From Parelaphostrongylus tenuis (taxonomy: Eukaryota > Nematoda > Chromadorea > Rhabditida > Metastrongylidae), in contig JAHQIW010000773.1 in NCBI GenBank assembly GCA_019055375.1, positions 62,001-126,000 on the forward strand: a stretch of DNA of 64,000 nt, read 5' to 3'. A program made the position numbers and the translations under genes. The notes under the pieces are model-generated. The model saw only the letters and a list, made by a program, of their open reading frames with translations, was not told the origin of the DNA and made no database searches. Of the stretch, positions 60,294-64,000 are shown piece by piece (position 1 is the stretch's first letter; every line of letters begins with the position of its first letter).

Positions 60294-63200
60294 TCTGAAA
60301 CTGGAATAATTGATTGTCTCTGTGAGGGCATTGTATGACCTTTCCCAAGTTCACAGACCAATCCAGAAAGATGTAGATATTTTGAGTATCAATGTGGAGA
60401 TGAATCGAGTCGAAGCAGTGGAGTATAAAGTAAATCAGTGACTAGAAAATATGCGATGATTGAGAAAGAAAAAGTTTGAGGCTCAAATCAACAAGCAAGT
60501 GTCTTGATTTTAGAAAAATAGAGCCGGAAAAACAATGTTTTTGTGAACTTTAAGGATTCAGAGCGTCTCCGAAAGGAATATAGGGGTTGTGTGACTTTGA
60601 GTGAAATCTTGTCTCTTTGTAAGATCCAGGTTATCGTTCTATGATCGCGAGATTTATGCCGAATGAAGTAGGTGCAATTGATGTTATCGCTTAAAATGTC
60701 ATTGTTGTTGGTAATTCGAAAGTATCAAGAAGTAGTTGAATGAATTTATGAATTTTGTTCTTCCAATACAGATTCATCTTAATTCTTTGGTCCCACATCT
60801 ACTATAGCATGAAAGAGTCCTTCAAACTAGGCATGACTACCACATATACGGAATCGTAAGAAAAGCGTGATGATTCGTGCATTGCAGAAGGCAAGGAACC
60901 ACTGGACAGCTTTATCTCATCAAGGTCGATGCTATTTGAAAATAATGAAGTCGCAGGTAGTATAGGTCACCAGTTAAACGACACTGTCTGATGAAGAAGT
61001 GATGACCGCAATAGTTGTCACTCTAAGAACATACACCATTTCCTAATCCTCTCTTAAATCGTAGTTTTCTTTTACGTCAGTTGATCTTTCATTATGCAAA
61101 AGTTTCGCGTTAACAGCGTGATTGCAGACACACGCGTAATGAGATGTGAATAAAATCGGAATCCTAGGTGAGCTGCGAACATTGTTACCGTTTCCAAGGA
61201 CTCATGGGCCGTCCTACTACGTCACCATGACCCTTACACTGCTTTTCTTTCAGCCACGTTTCAACTGTGTCAACCATTTTTTTCCATTCCATTCCAATTG
61301 GCCATTTTAGAGACCTTGTTTCTAAAGTCAACGTAAAGCGACAGAATGTTTTAAGCCTTTCCAGAGATCTGGTATGGTATCTCGAGTGGTATAAATACGG
61401 TTCGACGCTCTTGCAGACCTCATCAGTCAGAATTTATAGCGAAGTCTCATACATAGCCGATTGAAAAAAAGTTATATGCATTGTCTATAAGCCATTGACT
61501 GAAAGTCAGTCTAGACCGTAACATCAACTGGTCTTTCTACTTCTTCCGCACTGATACTTCTTCGGTGTCGCTAGTATTTGACTCAAGTAGGCTGTCCACA
61601 GCAGATTGCTGGCAACTAAATGAATAATCGAAGTTATAGGCTCAAAACATCTGTAGAATGTAAAATAGACGTCGACAATACGTATTTTTTCATAGAAGTA
61701 CATAATAACGGATGCGTTGTTCCTTCTACGCTTCCTACGACTATATACTAAAACTGTCTCCATATGAGTTTAGAAGCCCTATTTTGTCCGATCTGTGTTT
61801 TCGAGCTACATTCCCCCAAGCCAAGAGATAAAAATGCGCAATATGGGTTGAAAGTATGCTCTTTTTGAAAGTATGAGCTTTCGTTTTCCCTGATAAGATT
61901 TTTGTACATGTCCTCCCGGAGGTTTACTAACCTTCCGCAGCAGCAAAGTGCCTGAAACTCTGAACTTTACTGTGATAAGAAACGACAAATGTGCTGTGAA
62001 ATCAAAACAACGACCTAACTAGCCGGAATTGGGCGGGGGAGGCGTAATACTCTCTTCGCTGTTACATGGCACTTATCTGCAGGACACTGAAAATGGCCTT
62101 CTTAAAAACCAAGTTCATTATTATTAGAATCGCCGTTCCTAGAGCTATTGACTGACTAGTGAGAGTCTGGTGAAAAAGGTCTCTTTGGCAAACAAGGCCA
62201 TTTTCAGTGTCTTGCAGATAAGGTAACCCCTCCATAAAGGGTTCAGGAGGGTAGGCTTGCAAAATTCGACAGCAGTGCTTGAGTGCTTGAAACATCACCT
62301 AACGCCGTAAATCGTCGTACCGATTATGTGACTATCTATGCCGAATACAAAACTGCATGGTTTACTCTACCCATTGAGACGGTGATGGTGGATACGATAG
62401 TGTTGTGTAAGACAATCGGGGACGAATACATCGGCAGAACGAGATGACCACCTTGCGTGTGTATGAAAAAGCACTCAATTAGAAAACTCAAAGCCAAGCA
62501 AAACATTTCGTTATGCAAGTATGAGAAGCGTAAACATAACGAAGGTTCTGACTCTGAATTCACCAGCCTGGCACAAGAATCTAAAATCTTTGCTCGGAAA
62601 TCCGAGAGCGATTCTGGATGAATTCCAAAATTCCGAAAGAGAGCAGAAAGGAGCAGACTATTGCAAAGTGCATGAATTCGTTTCACACCTTGGGATGAAT
62701 TCTGAACTGATTCAGGTTGATTGCTGGCCCATCTAGAATTGTGTACATTTGATTTCCATCGAAGATCTAAATGATCTTGAAGATCCAAAAGAACAAAATT
62801 CGGGTTTTCAAAAGAAGAAGTCTGCCATGTGAATGAAAATTAATATGATAGGTTTTTTCGCTGAAGCTATGAAAGTGATTGACTAAGTGGAGTGCGTGTC
62901 AATTTGCCTTTTCAGGCTCTGAAAAGGTGATACCTCTGAAGCCTCAGTCATTATTGTATCCAAACGAATCGCGCTGGTGCCAACCTCATAATTGCTAACA
63001 GTGAAGAATTTGAAATAATGCCGAGGTTGATAGATTCGATCACCCGAATTGCTACGTGATGTGTCAAGGAATTATTGAAATATCACCGTAACCGATGGGA
63101 TGTAAATCAGAGGTGTTTCGCGCCCATTTAACCAAAAAAAGCCTATGAAAATGAAACTAGTGATATATAAAGAGTTATCGTCACGAATTTACCGGATGAT

Positions 63201-63313
63201 AGTTTACGTTTTTGATAACATTCTAACTATCTGCTATCAATCTTGTTTTTGCATTTTCAAACTTCATATCACCACTAAATAATGTTTTGAAACCATTCCG
63301 TTTCATTTGTTAT
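60294..63313. other. Intergenic, upstream of the collagen and of the 63-kb gene
   Basis: The two genes diverge, so both promoters probably lie here, but no specific site can be named. Frames 62062-62298 - and 62336-62788 - are open without a recognisable domain. An inverted repeat at 62071-62223 is listed separately. Confidence 0.45.
62071..62223. repeat. 30-bp inverted repeat with 93-base spacer
   Basis: Arms 62071-62100 and 62194-62223 are reverse complements at 28 of 30 positions (cactgaaaatggcctt against aaggccattttcagtg). RNA would form a stem-loop of about 150 bases. Could be a small foldback element. Confidence 0.85.
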
Positions 63314-63439
63314 ATGGCTAACCAACAAGCTGGTCCTTGGTCACCTGCTGGCGCGGCACCGGGTGCACCACCCCAAGGTGCTGGACCAGGAACGCAGATG
63401 TCAACAAAGGTAACTACTACACCTGCTAGAGCACCAACT
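63314..63439 (+). CDS. N-terminal coding exon of an unrecognised protein (gene leaves window)
   Basis: Forty-two codons from ATG, rich in Pro, Gly, Ala and Gln (MANQQAGPWSPAGAAPGAPP at the start, then a Thr/Ala/Pro stretch). The composition and GC-rich third positions stand out sharply from the AT-rich surroundings. The exon ends at a good donor, ACT|gtgagt, at 63440. A second in-frame donor, AAG|gtaact, lies at 63410, so an isoform lacking ten residues (VTTTPARAPT) is possible. It looks like a disordered N-terminal tail; no family is assigned. Downstream exons were not identified within the remaining 560 bases. Confidence 0.5.
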
Positions 63440-64000
63440 GTGAGTTCTTTTTAGCAGTCAGTAGGTTGCAGATTAGTAATGCAATTCATTGAGATATTTC
63501 GCTAAGAAGACTTATCGTTTGAAATTATAACGCAAAGTCAATACAATTTCATGCTAATACGACCCGTTTACTAAGTTGTTCCATTAGTGGGTCAAATGAC
63601 TTTTTTGGACACACTTATCTCTCTATCCGATTGGCTCTCTTCTTACTACGGTTGCAGCTCTATTTTATCCCACTCAGTGAACATCTTCATAACGAGTACT
63701 GTGATAGTTGAGGTTTAGATTGAACTTGTAAGGAATCGTTGATTCAAAACTGAAGTATCAAAATATAAAAGGATATACGAAAAAGAACGAAGAGCGATGA
63801 TGTAAAAGGAATGGCAAAGACGAAAGAGATAAGATTGCTAGAAGATGAGAAACGGAAATGAAGGTGATTAAAGTGAAGAGGAGAAGCTAAAATCATGAGG
63901 CTTGTTCACAAATGAGGAACGCAGCTTTCCGTCCCGAGTACATCGGAGTACTTCATCTGCAATTATATATATTGTAAAAATAATCTCACTAATTCGTAAA
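63440..64000 (+). other. Probable first intron of the 63-kb gene
   Basis: Follows the donor at 63440. It is AT-rich with a purine-rich stretch at 63760-63900 and no clear exon. Confidence 0.4.

Noticed and set aside
22290..61440. Shared 'ggt(c)tggtatgg...cctcatcag' motif at about 22320, 36195 and 61365
   Set aside because: The three stretches are similar over only about 70 bases with several gaps. I could not define ends, so it is not listed as a repeat family.
62336..62788. 150-codon minus-strand frame
   Set aside because: Not recognisable, the opposite strand is also open, and no splice partners were seen. Length alone is weak evidence in this sequence.
1..64000. CRISPR arrays, bacterial operons or prophage
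   Set aside because: No spaced direct repeats, no ribosome-binding-site-led gene strings, and all real genes are intron-containing nematode genes.

Overview
The window looks like AT-rich nuclear DNA of a nematode, most likely a clade V (strongylid or hookworm-like) parasite. It has cuticle-collagen genes, a chemoreceptor of the nematode-only Srd family, TTTTCAG-type splice acceptors, long transposon-filled introns, RTE and mariner relics, and a short run of the nematode telomere repeat TTAGGC. The genus is an inference. No sign of bacterial or viral gene organisation was seen.

Four genes can be rebuilt exon by exon and a fifth starts near the right edge. (1) Positions 3-533, + strand: the 3' end of a cuticle collagen. 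(2) 8596-17939, + strand: a complete 20-exon cysteinyl-tRNA synthetase (cars-1) of 750 residues from the inner ATG. An in-frame upstream ATG adds 29 residues resembling a mitochondrial presequence. (3) 36956-49334, + strand: a complete five-exon Srd-type seven-transmembrane chemoreceptor of 317 residues spread over 12.4 kb. (4) 53191-60293, - strand: a complete ten-exon cuticle collagen of 349 residues. (5) 63314-63439, + strand: an unrecognised Pro/Gly/Ala-rich N-terminal exon whose gene leaves the window. The genes share no evident pathway; the two collagens are cuticle components, cars-1 is housekeeping, and the Srd receptor is sensory.

Much of the rest is repeats. There are eight copies of a roughly 300-bp tRNA-derived SINE, four copies of a MITE with long terminal inverted repeats, diverged relatives of that MITE, a separate inverted-repeat element with tRNA-like arms, three decayed RTE retrotransposon pieces, one decayed mariner and several TATATG microsatellites. 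Most lie in introns, which explains the gene lengths.

Points most worth a second look are a perfect 82-bp palindrome at 3714-3892; a missing AG acceptor at a highly conserved exon boundary of cars-1; a possible dual cytosolic/mitochondrial start with a uORF that overlaps it; a GC-AG intron and a 42-nt intron, each needed to keep the Gly-X-Y register of the collagen; and TTAGGC repeats embedded in an RTE 3' tail.
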